From assembly GCF_004346185.1 (NCBI RefSeq), contig NZ_SMAI01000005.1, forward strand, positions 62,001-126,000: a DNA stretch of 64,000 bases, in the 5' to 3' direction. Origin of the DNA: Aquabacter spiritensis (GTDB lineage: Bacteria; Pseudomonadota; Alphaproteobacteria; Rhizobiales; Xanthobacteraceae). Below the pieces are notes generated by a model. That model saw only the letters and a list, made by a program, of their open reading frames with translations, had not been told where the DNA came from and searched no databases. The translations under genes and the position numbers were made by a program. This document shows, one piece after another, positions 49,190 to 58,463 of the stretch (positions are counted from its first letter, which is position 1; each line of letters opens with the position of its first letter).

Positions 49190-52045
49190 TCAGCCCTCCC
49201 TGCCGGGGCCGCCTGGCGGCGCGCCTTCCAGCAGCACGTCCATCGGCTCGCCGGTCTCCGGCACGGGATCGATGCGCTGGGCCACACGGGAGAGCTGTGC
49301 CAGCGACAAAACCATCACCCCTACCACGGTCAGGAACACGCCGAGATCGAAGGCCATCGCCGAGGCCAGTTCGAACGTGCCGACCACGGGCCAGTGCTGG
49401 TATCCGAACGTCGAGGTGAGGAACGGCCGGCCGAAGACGAAGGCGGCGAGACCGGTGAGGCCGGCAATGGCGACGCCCGCGCCGATCATGGATTGGGAAT
49501 CCACCCGCATGCGCTCCGCCGCCCAACCGTAGCCGGAGGCGATGTATTGCATGATGAGAGCAATCGCCACCACGAGGCCCGCGACGAAGCCGCCGCCCGG
49601 CAGATTATGGCCGCGCAGGAAGATGTAGGCGCCCACCGCCAGCGACAAGGGCAGGAGAACGCGGGTCGCGACCACGAGGAGGAGGGGGTGAGCGTCGCGG
49701 GATTCCTCGCGGGGCAGCATGGCCGCGATGCGGCGCACGGCGGCCCCCTTCAGCGCCGGATCGAGGAGGGCGTAGATGGCGAGCGCGGCGATGCCGAGCA
49801 CGATGATCTCCGCGAAGGTGTCGTAACCGCGGAAGTCCACCAGGATCACGTTCACCACATTGGTGCCCCCGCCACCAGGCTTGGACTGGGCGAGATAGAA
49901 ATCAGAGATGGACGCACCGCTGCGGGTCATGACGGCATAGGCCAGGCCCGCCGCGCCCAGCCCGGCAAGACCAGCGACCACGCCGTCGCGCCAGCGCACC
50001 GCCCGGCTTGTCTCCACGGGCGTCGTCTTGGGCAGGAGGTTGAGGGCGAGCAGCATGAGGATGGTGGTCACGACGTCCACCGAGATCTGCGTCAATGCGA
50101 GGTCCGGGGCGGAGAATTGCAGGAAGACGAGGGCCACGACGACGCCCACCACGCCTGTGAGGATCAGCGCCGTCAGCCGCTCTCCGTGAAAGAGCAGCGT
50201 CCCGCCGCTCGCCAGGACGAGCGCGGCAAAGACGGTCACGGCCGGCGCAGTCACGGGCAGCATCGGGCGGGTGCCTGCGGCGTGCGTCGCGCTCCAGAAG
50301 CCGTATCCGCCGACGGCGACGAGGGTGGCCACCGTCACGCCCATATACCGCGTCAGGGCGCCGTCGTGCAGGGCACCGATGCCGCGCCGGCACCACACCA
50401 CGAGGGTCCCCGTGACGATCTCGAACAGAGTCTGGGCGTCGAGCCGCGGCAGGCGCGCGCGCAGCGTATCCGCCTGCCGGAAGGCGAGAACGAGCGCCGC
50501 TCCGCCGGCGAAGGCCACGAGGCTCATGAGCAGAGCGGGGGTGATACCGTGCCACAAGGCGAGGTGATAGTCCGGCAGCGGCCCGCCGATGACCGCCGCA
50601 GCCGTCAGCGCCACCAGCGGCCCGGCCACCAGTTCAGGCAGCAGGCCGATGGCGATCACGGGCACGACCAGGATCGCAACGGGCAGCCACATGCCGATCG
50701 GCGGGTCATGGGGATGGTGCGGATAATCGCGGCGCACCGGCCCGAGGAAGGTGCCGATGGCGAAGCGCGCGGAATAGGCGACCGAGAAGACCGCCGCAAT
50801 AGTCGCCAGAACGGGGAAGAGAAAATCGAGGCCGAGATAGGCGGTGTGGGCCGCCTCCTCCAGCATCATCTCCTTGGAGAGGAAGCCGTTGAACAAAGGT
50901 ATGCCGGCCATGGAGGCAGCGGCGAGCAGCGCCAGCGTTCCGGTGATGGGCATCAGCGCCATGAGGCCTCCCAGGCGGCGAATGTCGCGGGTGCCCGTCT
51001 CGTGGTCGACGATCCCGGCGCTCATGAACAGCGCCGCCTTGAACGTGGCGTGATTGATGATGTGGAACACCGCCGCCACCGCCGCCATGGGCGTGCCGAG
51101 CCCCAGCAGCATGGTCATGAGGCCGAGATGGCTCACCGTGGAATAAGCCAGCAGCCCCTTCAGGTCGGTCCTGAACAAAGCGATGGCGGCGCCGATCAGC
51201 ATAGTGGCGAGCCCGACCGGCGCGACGATGAGGAACCAGGCTTCGGTCCCGGCGAGGACCGGCCATAACCGGGCCAGCAGGAACACGCCCGCCTTCACCA
51301 TGGTGGCGGAGTGGAGATAGGCCGAAACCGGGGTAGGAGCGGCCATGGCGTGGGGCAGCCAGAAGTGAAACGGGAACTGGGCGGACTTGGTGAAGGCTCC
51401 CAGCAGAACCAGCAGAAGGGCCGGCAAATAGAGCGGGGAGGCGCGGACCAGCTCGCCGCGCGCGAGAATTTCCGAGAGCTGCCACGAGCCGGCCGCCTGT
51501 GCCACCAGCAGCAGCCCGGCGATGAGCGCAAGCCCGCCGCCCCCCGTCACCACCAGCGCCATGCGCGCGCCCTGCCGCGCATCGGCGCGCTTGCGCCAAT
51601 AGCCGATCAGAAGAAACGAAGTGAGGCTCGTCATCTCCCAGAAGACGAGGAGCAAGATGACGTTGTCGGACAGGACCACGCCCACCATGGCGCCCTGGAA
51701 CAGGAGCAGGTAGGCGAAGAAGCGGCCCATCGGATCCTCGCGCGACAGATAGAAGCGCGCATAGACGATCACCAGAAGTCCGATGACGAGGATCATGGCC
51801 GCGAAGAAGAAGCCGAGCCCGTCCGCGAATACGGACACAGAAAGGCCCATGGACGGCACCCACTCCACCGCCGCCTTCGGGACTTCGCCGGAAAACACCG
51901 CCGGTGCATGGGAGAGGAGCAGCGCGAGGGCGAGCAGCGTCACGCCGCCGGTGGCCGCCGCGCAGGTATTGCGCCCGGAGCGGATCACCAGCGGCGGGAT
52001 CAGGGCGCCGAGAAAGGGGATGAGGATTACGAGAAGCAGTGTCAC
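49190..52045 (-). CDS. phaAB: Monovalent cation/proton antiporter fused subunit A-B
   Basis: 951-aa NuoL-like MrpA protein with the MrpB domain fused at its C-terminus, as in Sinorhizobium meliloti PhaAB. Early helices lead to LLVFWEMTSLTSFLLIGYW (essential Glu) and LPHAMAAPTPVSAYLHSATMVKAG (core APTPVSAYLHSATMV). The MrpB part begins near TRVLLPLSLAVGAYIFLRGHNLPGGG. The complex exports K+ or Na+ in exchange for protons and supports pH and salt tolerance. I use GTG 52045, which has a GAGG ribosome site nine bases upstream; GTG 52063 would add six residues. First gene of the operon. Confidence 0.92.
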   Translation of the reverse strand: MTLLLVILIPFLGALIPPLVIRSGRNTCAAATGGVTLLALALLLSHAPAVFSGEVPKAAVEWVPSMGLSVSVFADGLGFFFAAMILVIGLLVIVYARFYLSREDPMGRFFAYLLLFQGAMVGVVLSDNVILLLVFWEMTSLTSFLLIGYWRKRADARQGARMALVVTGGGGLALIAGLLLVAQAAGSWQLSEILARGELVRASPLYLPALLLVLLGAFTKSAQFPFHFWLPHAMAAPTPVSAYLHSATMVKAGVFLLARLWPVLAGTEAWFLIVAPVGLATMLIGAAIALFRTDLKGLLAYSTVSHLGLMTMLLGLGTPMAAVAAVFHIINHATFKAALFMSAGIVDHETGTRDIRRLGGLMALMPITGTLALLAAASMAGIPLFNGFLSKEMMLEEAAHTAYLGLDFLFPVLATIAAVFSVAYSARFAIGTFLGPVRRDYPHHPHDPPIGMWLPVAILVVPVIAIGLLPELVAGPLVALTAAAVIGGPLPDYHLALWHGITPALLMSLVAFAGGAALVLAFRQADTLRARLPRLDAQTLFEIVTGTLVVWCRRGIGALHDGALTRYMGVTVATLVAVGGYGFWSATHAAGTRPMLPVTAPAVTVFAALVLASGGTLLFHGERLTALILTGVVGVVVALVFLQFSAPDLALTQISVDVVTTILMLLALNLLPKTTPVETSRAVRWRDGVVAGLAGLGAAGLAYAVMTRSGASISDFYLAQSKPGGGGTNVVNVILVDFRGYDTFAEIIVLGIAALAIYALLDPALKGAAVRRIAAMLPREESRDAHPLLLVVATRVLLPLSLAVGAYIFLRGHNLPGGGFVAGLVVAIALIMQYIASGYGWAAERMRVDSQSMIGAGVAIAGLTGLAAFVFGRPFLTSTFGYQHWPVVGTFELASAMAFDLGVFLTVVGVMVLSLAQLSRVAQRIDPVPETGEPMDVLLEGAPPGGPGREG

Positions 52046-52757
52046 TGTTAGACGCCTCGTCACGCCTGGCTATGGTCAGGTGGATGAGGCTCGCCGAGCC
52101 CCGGTGGGAAAGTGGCAGTGCGATGGGCCCGCAGCGCTCCCGAGTGTGAATTGAGGACAAGGAAGAGAATATGACTTGTCCGCCGGTCATACCACGCTCG
52201 CGCGCCGTTTGGGCATGAGCCGTGAGGCCAGCATCAATCTGCGCATGAAACGCCTTGTCTGCGATGGTATCCAGCTTGAGCGCTTCTATAAATGACAGAT
52301 CGCCCCCTGACACAGATGTGATCTCGGCGCCATGCGCCTCGGCGATCCACCGCCATACGGCTTTGCAGCGGTCGGCATATCGCTCTGAAACGCTCATTCC
52401 GGCATCGCAGTCTGCAACGTTGCGCGATCACCCGCTGCCCGATGTCGGAGGCGGGTGAAGAATTCTGCGCAGCGAAGATTCAAGACTTCCGTGTCAGGCG
52501 TCAGGGTTAGGTCTTTCAGCAATTCCAGCTCTCGTCCTGCGGGCGGACGGTCTGCGGATGCGATCAATTTGATTCGGGCATGGCCAGGAGGGGCGAGCCC
52601 CGTTCCGCACGACCGAAAAACGCGCCGTGGAACAGAAACCGCCGCCCACGCTTTCGTTGACTGGGGACGACGCGACCTCGCGCGCAAGCTCTGCCGCACG
52701 CTCCGCGTAGGTCCCAAACGCCGACCGCAAAGATCGCGCAACAGCACCTTTGGGACA
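52046..52757. other. 712-bp region between divergent phaAB and the SDR-VKOR fusion gene
   Basis: No intact gene that I can support. It holds the possible gene remnant at 52070-52397 and another short frame fragment on the minus strand between 52398 and about 52540, and must contain the promoters of the leftward pha operon and the rightward fusion gene. Lower GC in 52140-52420 suggests an insertion or decay scar. Confidence 0.5.
52070..52397 (-). pseudogene. Possible gene remnant upstream of phaAB
   Basis: A reading frame starting at ATG 52397 gives a plausible protein-like sequence for about 75 residues (MSVSERYADRCKAVWRW, later LDTIADKAFHAQIDAGL) and then runs without a stop, out of frame, into phaAB. 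The DNA here is less GC-rich than the surroundings. An upstream overlapping frame ends LQTAMPE with its stop interlocked with this ATG (ATGCCGGAATGAGCG), as in coupled genes. I do not recognise either product. It may be the truncated remains of a small operon. Confidence 0.25.
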
Positions 52758-55313
52758 ATGATGCCAATGCCGAAGGATGTCTCGACCCGCCCCACCGTTC
52801 TGATCACCGGCAGCAGCGGCTTTCTGGGCCAGGCGATCGCAAAGGGCTTGCAGGACCGCTATCGGGTTATCGGGCTCGATCTTCGAAAGCCGAAGCACCC
52901 CGCCGGCGACATGGACACCGTCGAGATCGACCTCACCTCGGACGAGAGCGTCGATGCGGCTGTCAGGGCGGCGGCCGGCAAGGTGGCTGGACCGATCGCC
53001 TCCGTCATCCATCTCGCCGCCTATTACGACACAACGGGCAAGGATAATCCCAAATACGATGCGGTCACGGTGCAGGGCACGCATCGGCTGATCAAGGCGC
53101 TGAATGAGGTGGAGGCGGAGCAGCTCGTCTTCTCCAGCACGCTGCTGGTCCATGCGCCGAGTCCCGAAAAGGGCGTGCGGATCGACGAGAATTCCGCGAT
53201 CGAACCGGCCTGGGCCTATCCCCAGTCCAAGGCCGATACGGAGGAGCTGATCGCCAGGGAGCGGGGCGAACTCAAGACGGTGGTCCTGCGATTGGCCGGC
53301 GTCTACGATGAGGACTGCCGGGCCGCGTTCATCGCACAGCAGATCGCCCGGATCTTCGAGCGGGTGCCGACGGCCTATCTCTTCACCGGCGATCTCAGCG
53401 CCGGCCAACCCTATCTGCACAAGGACGACCTCGTCGACGCCATCGTTCGCGTCGTCGACCGTCGCGCCGCGCTTCCGGACGAGACCGTGCTGCTGATCGG
53501 CGAGGCGGAGACGCCGTCCTACGAGGAGATGCAGAAACGCATCGGCCGGCTCGTCCACGACGAGGACTGGCGCACATTGAGCCTGCCGAAAGGCCTCACC
53601 AAGGCCGGCGCATGGGTGCAGACCGAGGTGCTCGACCAGGAAACCGACATCAAGCCGTGGATGATCGAGAATTCCGACGATCATTTCGAGATCGACATTT
53701 CGCGGGCGCGAAGCCTCCTCGCCTGGGAGCCGAGGCACAGCCTGACCGGGACGCTTCCGGAGATGATCCGCCGCCTGAAACAGGATCCGACAGACTGGTA
53801 CGAGAAGAACAAGCTCGAACCTTCCGGGGTGGCGGCCTCGAAACCGGAAATCGATCAGGCGCGGCAGCGGCTTCAGCGACCGCTCGAGCGGAGTCCGGAA
53901 GACGTGCGGAAAGCCGTCGAACGCCACCGCTACTGGACCCTGTGGGCGCCGATGGCGAATGCGGCTCTCGGCCTGTGGCTGGCGACGTCGCCGATGACAC
54001 TCGGCCTCTTCGATCCCGTCGCCGCGCCGACGCCTCCGGCGCTCGGACACGAAGTGGCGGAAGCCTCGATCCGCAATGGCATGCTCGGCGTCAGCGAAAT
54101 CGTCTCCGGGCTGCTCATCGCGATCCTGGCCCTGACGGGCATGGCGCGCGGGCGCCACTGGATTCAGTGGATCACCGCCGCGATCGGGCTTTGGGTGATG
54201 CTTGCGCCACTCGTCTTCTGGACGACGAGCCCGGCGGCCTATGGCCTCGACACGCTGGTCGGCATGCTGGTGGTCGCCTTCGCGGTGCTCGTCCCGCCGA
54301 CGCCCGGCATCAGCCATCGCGCGCTCGCGGCAGACGACGACCGGCCCCTCGGCTGGAGCTATTCCCCGTCCTCCTTCACCCAGCGCGTTCCGATCGTGGC
54401 CCTCGCTTTCGTCGGGCTGTTCGTCTCGCGCTATCTCGCCGCCTATCAGATGGGCCATATCGACGGCTTGTGGGATCCGTTCTTCGGGCCGGGCGAGGCC
54501 CCCGTGCGGAACGGCAGTGAAGCGGTCGTGACCTCCTGGGTGTCGAAAGGATTCCCGATCGCCGACGCGGGTCTCGGCGCCTTCGCCTATGGTCTCGACA
54601 TCCTCGCTGGCGCCATCGGCGACCGGCGCCGCTGGCGCACCATGCCGTGGATGGTGGTCCTGTTCGGACTGCTCATCATCCCGCTCGGCGTGGTCAGTGT
54701 CTCCTTCATCATCATCCAGCCCCCGCTGATCGGTGCTTTGTGCACGCTGTGCATCATCCAGGCGATGGTGACGGTGGTTCTCATCCCCTATTCGGTCGAC
54801 GAGGTGCTGGCGACCCTCCAATATCTCTGGCGCGCGAAGAAGGCCGGCGAGCCGTTCTGGCGGACCTTCTGGAAGGGCGGCCCGGCGCTCTCGGAGAACC
54901 AGACCCCGAACCCGGATCTCGACCGCTCCGCCGCCGCGCTGCTCAAGGACTTCGTCACGGGTGGCGTCACCTTCCCCTGGACACTCCTCGCCAGCATCGC
55001 GCTCGGCGCCGTGCTGATGGCCTCGCCGCTGATCTTCGGCACCGCGCCGCCGCTCTATTTCAGCGACCACATCGTCGGCTGTCTCGTCATCATGGTCGCC
55101 ATCACCGCGACGGCCGAGGTGGTACGGCCGGTGCGCTTCCTGAATGTCGGCCTCGGCGCCTGGATCGTGGCGTCGCCGTTCCTGCTGGAAGGCGGGCCGG
55201 GCCCGGCCATGGCGGCCGAGGTGGCGATCGGCCTGGCGCTGATCGGCCTCAGCCTGCCGCGGGGCGCGCGCAGCGCCGAGCATTATGGCGGCTGGGACCG
55301 GGCGATCGTCTGA
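52758..55313 (+). CDS. SDR epimerase - SPW - vitamin K epoxide reductase-like membrane fusion protein
   Basis: 851-aa multidomain protein. Residues 10-345 are an atypical NAD-dependent epimerase/dehydratase (GSSGFLG at 18-24, catalytic-type YPQSK at 154-158). From about 395 the protein is membrane-embedded: SPW-type segments (NAALGLWLATSPMTLG, 401-416; WITAAIGLWVMLAPLVF, 471-487; a third near 794-810) surround a VKOR-like helical unit with the redox motif CTLC at 662-665. The extra pair of loop cysteines of classic VKORs is absent; only Cys187 and Cys775 occur elsewhere. The likely role is a redox or sugar-nucleotide-linked membrane function, unproven. Met codons occur at 52758, 52761 and 52767, so the exact start is uncertain. 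Confidence 0.85.
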   Translation: MMPMPKDVSTRPTVLITGSSGFLGQAIAKGLQDRYRVIGLDLRKPKHPAGDMDTVEIDLTSDESVDAAVRAAAGKVAGPIASVIHLAAYYDTTGKDNPKYDAVTVQGTHRLIKALNEVEAEQLVFSSTLLVHAPSPEKGVRIDENSAIEPAWAYPQSKADTEELIARERGELKTVVLRLAGVYDEDCRAAFIAQQIARIFERVPTAYLFTGDLSAGQPYLHKDDLVDAIVRVVDRRAALPDETVLLIGEAETPSYEEMQKRIGRLVHDEDWRTLSLPKGLTKAGAWVQTEVLDQETDIKPWMIENSDDHFEIDISRARSLLAWEPRHSLTGTLPEMIRRLKQDPTDWYEKNKLEPSGVAASKPEIDQARQRLQRPLERSPEDVRKAVERHRYWTLWAPMANAALGLWLATSPMTLGLFDPVAAPTPPALGHEVAEASIRNGMLGVSEIVSGLLIAILALTGMARGRHWIQWITAAIGLWVMLAPLVFWTTSPAAYGLDTLVGMLVVAFAVLVPPTPGISHRALAADDDRPLGWSYSPSSFTQRVPIVALAFVGLFVSRYLAAYQMGHIDGLWDPFFGPGEAPVRNGSEAVVTSWVSKGFPIADAGLGAFAYGLDILAGAIGDRRRWRTMPWMVVLFGLLIIPLGVVSVSFIIIQPPLIGALCTLCIIQAMVTVVLIPYSVDEVLATLQYLWRAKKAGEPFWRTFWKGGPALSENQTPNPDLDRSAAALLKDFVTGGVTFPWTLLASIALGAVLMASPLIFGTAPPLYFSDHIVGCLVIMVAITATAEVVRPVRFLNVGLGAWIVASPFLLEGGPGPAMAAEVAIGLALIGLSLPRGARSAEHYGGWDRAIV

Positions 55314-55482
55314 GCGGGCGCGGCTTCGCGAGATGCGGCGCGAGCCGCCCGGCCCTGGGTGCGGGTTCCCGTCGAAGCCGGCCATGGACGGGAGCGCCTC
55401 GGATTTCGGGCCTTTGTGCCTGAAGCGCGGCGGCCGGACGGGCGCAAGCCCGCGCGCCATCGATCGAAACCCTGGAAAGCCC

Positions 55483-56142
55483 TCAGGTCGGTGCTCCGGG
55501 GCGCACGCGCAGGGCGCCATAATAGGCCCAGAGCAGATGCGCCGCGATGCCCCGATAAGGCCGCCAATCCTCGGCGATCGCCGCGAGCCCGAGCGCCGAC
55601 GCCCGGCCCGGCAGGCCGAAGGCGTCGCCAGCAGCCACCTGCAAAGCGAGATCGCCGTGGGGGAAGGCGTCGGCGCGGCCGAGGCAGAACAGGAGATAGA
55701 TGTCCGCGGTCCACAGGCCGATGCCCGGCAGGCGGGTGAGATAGGCGGCTGCGGCGTCCGCCTCCATCGCTTCCACCGCCGTGAGATCCACGTCACCGGC
55801 GAGCAGAGCCCGGGCAATGCCGGTCAAGGTGCGGATCTTGGGCGCCGAGAGACCGGCGGCGCGCAGCGCATTCGCCTCGGCGGCCAGCAGCCCGGCGGGC
55901 GTGACGGCCCCGCCCAAAGTCGCATCGAGCCGCGCGCGGATCGACCGCGCCGCCGCGACCGACAATTGCTGCGCGACCACCACTGAAACCAGGCCATCGA
56001 AGCCGGGTGGGCGCCGACGGAGAGCCGGACGCCCGGCGACTTCCACCAACGGGACCAGACGCGGGTCGGCGGCCAGGAGGCGATCGAGCCCCGCATCGAA
56101 GACAGCCTGATCGGTCAGCCGAGGTTCGTCGATCTGGCGCAC
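55483..56142 (-). CDS. HhH-GPD DNA-3-methyladenine glycosylase II-like (AlkA family)
   Basis: 219-aa base-excision repair glycosylase for alkylated bases. The helix-hairpin-helix is LTRLPGIGLWTADIYLLFCLG (LPGIGLWTADIYLLF), with the catalytic Asp in RADAFPHGDLALQ. The N-terminal DNA-binding part includes GFDGLVSVVVAQQLSVAAA. The start is GTG 56142 because an excellent ribosome site GGGGGAGG lies just upstream; residues further upstream are Arg-rich and unconserved. Together with tag, the cell has two methylpurine glycosylases in this window. Confidence 0.92.
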   Translation of the reverse strand: MRQIDEPRLTDQAVFDAGLDRLLAADPRLVPLVEVAGRPALRRRPPGFDGLVSVVVAQQLSVAAARSIRARLDATLGGAVTPAGLLAAEANALRAAGLSAPKIRTLTGIARALLAGDVDLTAVEAMEADAAAAYLTRLPGIGLWTADIYLLFCLGRADAFPHGDLALQVAAGDAFGLPGRASALGLAAIAEDWRPYRGIAAHLLWAYYGALRVRPGAPT

Positions 56143-56148
56143 GCGGTG

Positions 56149-56157
56149 CCTCCCCCT
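56149..56157 (-). promoter_or_regulatory. Strong Shine-Dalgarno deciding the glycosylase start
   Basis: Minus-strand AGGGGGAGG lies 6-7 bases before GTG 56142. It fixes translation initiation at this GTG rather than at an in-frame codon up to 72 bases upstream. Confidence 0.7.
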
Positions 56158-56301
56158 TGACGGTGAAGAGCGCGCGCGCCCACCGTGCCTGCGAAACCGG
56201 AGATGCGACAGCACCGCAAGGCAATTCCGTCGCGACGTCTCCGGCTCTAGATTGCCGGATCCTCATGCCCGCGCGCGGCGAAAAATTGCGAGTGTCTGTC
56301 G

Positions 56302-57204
56302 TTGCTGTGCCGCTTCGCTCCGAGCCCGAATGGCCATCTGCATCTTGGCCATGCCTTTTCGGCCCTGGTCAATGCCGATGCCGCCCGGGCGGCCGGTGGG
56401 CGCTTCCTTCTGCGCATCGAGGATATCGACATCGCAAGGTCCCGTCCGGAGTTCGAAGCCGGGATCCTGGAGGATCTCCGATGGCTCGAAATCCTCCCGG
56501 ATGAGACGCCACGCCGGCAGTCGCGGCACGTTCGGCTTTACGCAGCCGCTTTGGCGCGGCTCGAGGCCGCGGGCCTCGCTTATCCCGCCTTCGAGAGCCG
56601 CGCGGAGATCGCCCGGGCGGTGATCGCCCGCGACATCGCCGCGCCATGGCCACGCGACCCCGACGGAATGCCGCTCTACCCGTTTCCCCGCACCGCTCTG
56701 TCGGACAAGGAGCGGGCGCGGCGGCGGTCGGAAGGCGCCCCGTTCGTGCTCCGGCTCGACATGGACCGCGCCGTCGCTGAAGTCGGCGGCGATCTTTCCT
56801 GGCAAGAGGCGCAAGGCGATCCGCTCGGACCGCCCGCTTCGGTCATGGCCACCCCGGCCGCGTGGGGCGATGTCGTCCTGGCGCGGCGGGACGCGCCGGC
56901 GAGCTATCACCTCGCGGTGGTGATGGACGACGCCGAACAGGCCATCAGCCATGTGATCCGCGGCGCCGACCTGTTTCACGCGACGGCGGTGCATCGGCTT
57001 CTGCAGGCCCTGCTCGGCCTTTCCCCACCCATCTATCACCACCACCGGCTGATCCGTGGGGCGGATGGTCGAAAACTCTCGAAAAGCGCAGGCGCCCCGA
57101 GCCTGTCCGCGCTGCGGGCCGAGGGCCTTCTTCCCGGCGACATCCGGCGGTGCCTCGATCTGCCGGCGGGCGGCTCGACCTCCTATCCCGCATCCAGGAC
57201 ATAG
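56302..57204 (+). CDS. gluQ: Glutamyl-Q tRNA(Asp) synthetase
   Basis: 300-aa GluRS paralogue that lacks the anticodon-binding domain and attaches glutamate to queuosine in tRNA(Asp). CRFAPSPNGHLHLGHAFSAL contains the HIGH-type motif (HLGH, 14-17), RIEDID follows, and the KMSKS-type motif is GRKLSKS. The zinc-binding cysteines of E. coli GluQRS are missing (AFESRAEI replaces the CxC region and no later Cys is present), which occurs in alphaproteobacterial members. The start is uncertain: TTG 56302 gives MLCRFAPSPNG; no better placed ATG or GTG is in frame. The last 22 bp overlap the convergent AEC carrier gene. Confidence 0.91.
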   Translation: MLCRFAPSPNGHLHLGHAFSALVNADAARAAGGRFLLRIEDIDIARSRPEFEAGILEDLRWLEILPDETPRRQSRHVRLYAAALARLEAAGLAYPAFESRAEIARAVIARDIAAPWPRDPDGMPLYPFPRTALSDKERARRRSEGAPFVLRLDMDRAVAEVGGDLSWQEAQGDPLGPPASVMATPAAWGDVVLARRDAPASYHLAVVMDDAEQAISHVIRGADLFHATAVHRLLQALLGLSPPIYHHHRLIRGADGRKLSKSAGAPSLSALRAEGLLPGDIRRCLDLPAGGSTSYPASRT

Positions 57205-58121
57205 AGCCAGAAGGCGATGGTGAGCATCCCGATCGCCGTCGAAAGCGACACTGCGCTCGAGGCCACTTTTACGCCGGCACCGTAACGTTGCGCCAGGAGA
57301 TAGGCGTTGATGCCGCACGGCATGGCCGCGAACAGCACCGCGACGCCGGCCCAGACCGGCGGCATGGGCAGCACCTGGACCAGCGCGAACACCAGAGCCG
57401 GATGGACGAGAAGCTTCATGGCGGTGATGAAGGCGCTGACCTTGAACTCGCCGGCCAGGCCGTAGCGGTTGAGCGCGAGCCCGAGCGAGATCAGTGCGCA
57501 GGGCGAGGCGGAGGCCGCCACGAGATCGAGCATCTGCTTGATCGCGCCGCTGGTCTGGATGTCGAAGATGCGGCCGAGGGCACCGGCATAGATGCCGATC
57601 AGGATCGGGTTCAAAGCGAGCGTTCGGCCAAGCCGCTTCAGGGTCCGCAGCGAGAGGCCGGCATTGCCTTCCACCAGAAGCGTCGCCGCCACCAGCATGA
57701 CCGGAAGATGGATCGCGATCAGCAGGAACAGCGGAACCGCGCCCTCCTCGCCATAGGCCTGGAGGATCAGCGGCACGCCGAGGAAGACGGTGTTCGCCTG
57801 GCCCGCGGCGAAGCCGTGGATCACCGCCTCGGCGTGACCACGGTGAAAAACCTTGCGCGCCATCACCATAGCAAGGCCGAAAACGATGAAGGCCCCGGCG
57901 AAATAGGCGATCCAATAGCCCCAGGGCTGGGCCTCGGGCAGGCGGGATTCGCTGAGCGTCTTGAAGATCAGGATCGGCACGGCCAAGCCGAACACATATT
58001 CGGCGAGACCATCCGAGGCCTTATCGGAAATCAGCCCGCCCTTGGCCGCGACGAAGCCCAGAGCGACGATGCCGAAAACCGGAAAGATGATGATGGCGAT
58101 GCTGGCGAGGATCGCGGTCAT
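57183..58121 (-). CDS. Auxin efflux carrier (AEC) family transporter
   Basis: 312-aa membrane transporter with about ten helices in the 5+5 inverted arrangement of the AEC/bile-acid fold. GFAAGQANTVFLGVPLILQAYG is the first crossover helix region (core QANTVFLGVPL), and VLFAAMPCGINAYLLAQRYG the second (core AAMPCGINAYLLA). Bacterial members (MdcF type) carry malonate or other dicarboxylates. No substrate evidence here. Overlaps the 3' end of gluQ by 22 bp. Confidence 0.92.
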   Translation of the reverse strand: MTAILASIAIIIFPVFGIVALGFVAAKGGLISDKASDGLAEYVFGLAVPILIFKTLSESRLPEAQPWGYWIAYFAGAFIVFGLAMVMARKVFHRGHAEAVIHGFAAGQANTVFLGVPLILQAYGEEGAVPLFLLIAIHLPVMLVAATLLVEGNAGLSLRTLKRLGRTLALNPILIGIYAGALGRIFDIQTSGAIKQMLDLVAASASPCALISLGLALNRYGLAGEFKVSAFITAMKLLVHPALVFALVQVLPMPPVWAGVAVLFAAMPCGINAYLLAQRYGAGVKVASSAVSLSTAIGMLTIAFWLYVLDAG

Positions 58122-58154
58122 CGGCGTGCCGTTGGAGGAATGGCCATAGCGGCG

Positions 58155-58463
58155 TCAGGCGGCCTCCGACCAATCCCGCGCGCTCACCAGCCGGGCTGCG
58201 CGCACCACGACGCTGGCCGCCAGCCGCCCCTCCAGCCGCTCGGCGAGCGGCGACGGGGCCGAGAAGTGGATGTCGATCCGGACCGCGCCGTCTTCTCCAC
58301 CCTCGGGGGCAAGGTCGATGCGGCATGGCATGACGTCATGGATCACGAAAGGCTCCAGCACCCGGAGCAGGGCGTTCGGCCCCGGTTCGACATCGAGATG
58401 CAGGCAATGTTGCGCGAGTGTGCAGACGACAGCGCGCGGTGGCGCGGCAGAAGAAGCGGACAT
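58155..58463 (-). CDS. Small ACT-like protein
   Basis: 102-aa cytoplasmic protein. The pattern CLHLDVEPGPNALLRVLEPF, a strand-helix start, followed by VRIDIHFSAPSP and ASVVVRAARLV strands, looks like a single ACT-type beta-alpha-beta-beta-alpha-beta fold, as found in small stand-alone proteins of Rhizobiales. ACT domains bind amino acids or other small ligands to regulate partner enzymes. No partner is identifiable. It lies 33 bp upstream of the AEC carrier start on the same strand and may be co-transcribed with it. Confidence 0.65.
   Translation of the reverse strand: MSASSAAPPRAVVCTLAQHCLHLDVEPGPNALLRVLEPFVIHDVMPCRIDLAPEGGEDGAVRIDIHFSAPSPLAERLEGRLAASVVVRAARLVSARDWSEAA

Noticed and set aside
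52394-52807. 137-codon minus-strand frame ahead of the pha operon as a gene
   Set aside because: Its first two thirds are Arg-rich and unconserved and overlap the start of the SDR fusion; only the last about 45 residues look protein-like, so it is treated as part of a possible remnant.
52494-55817. 1107-codon minus-strand frame opposite the SDR-VKOR fusion
   Set aside because: No recognisable domain; the plus strand has NAD-binding, SPW and CxxC motifs.
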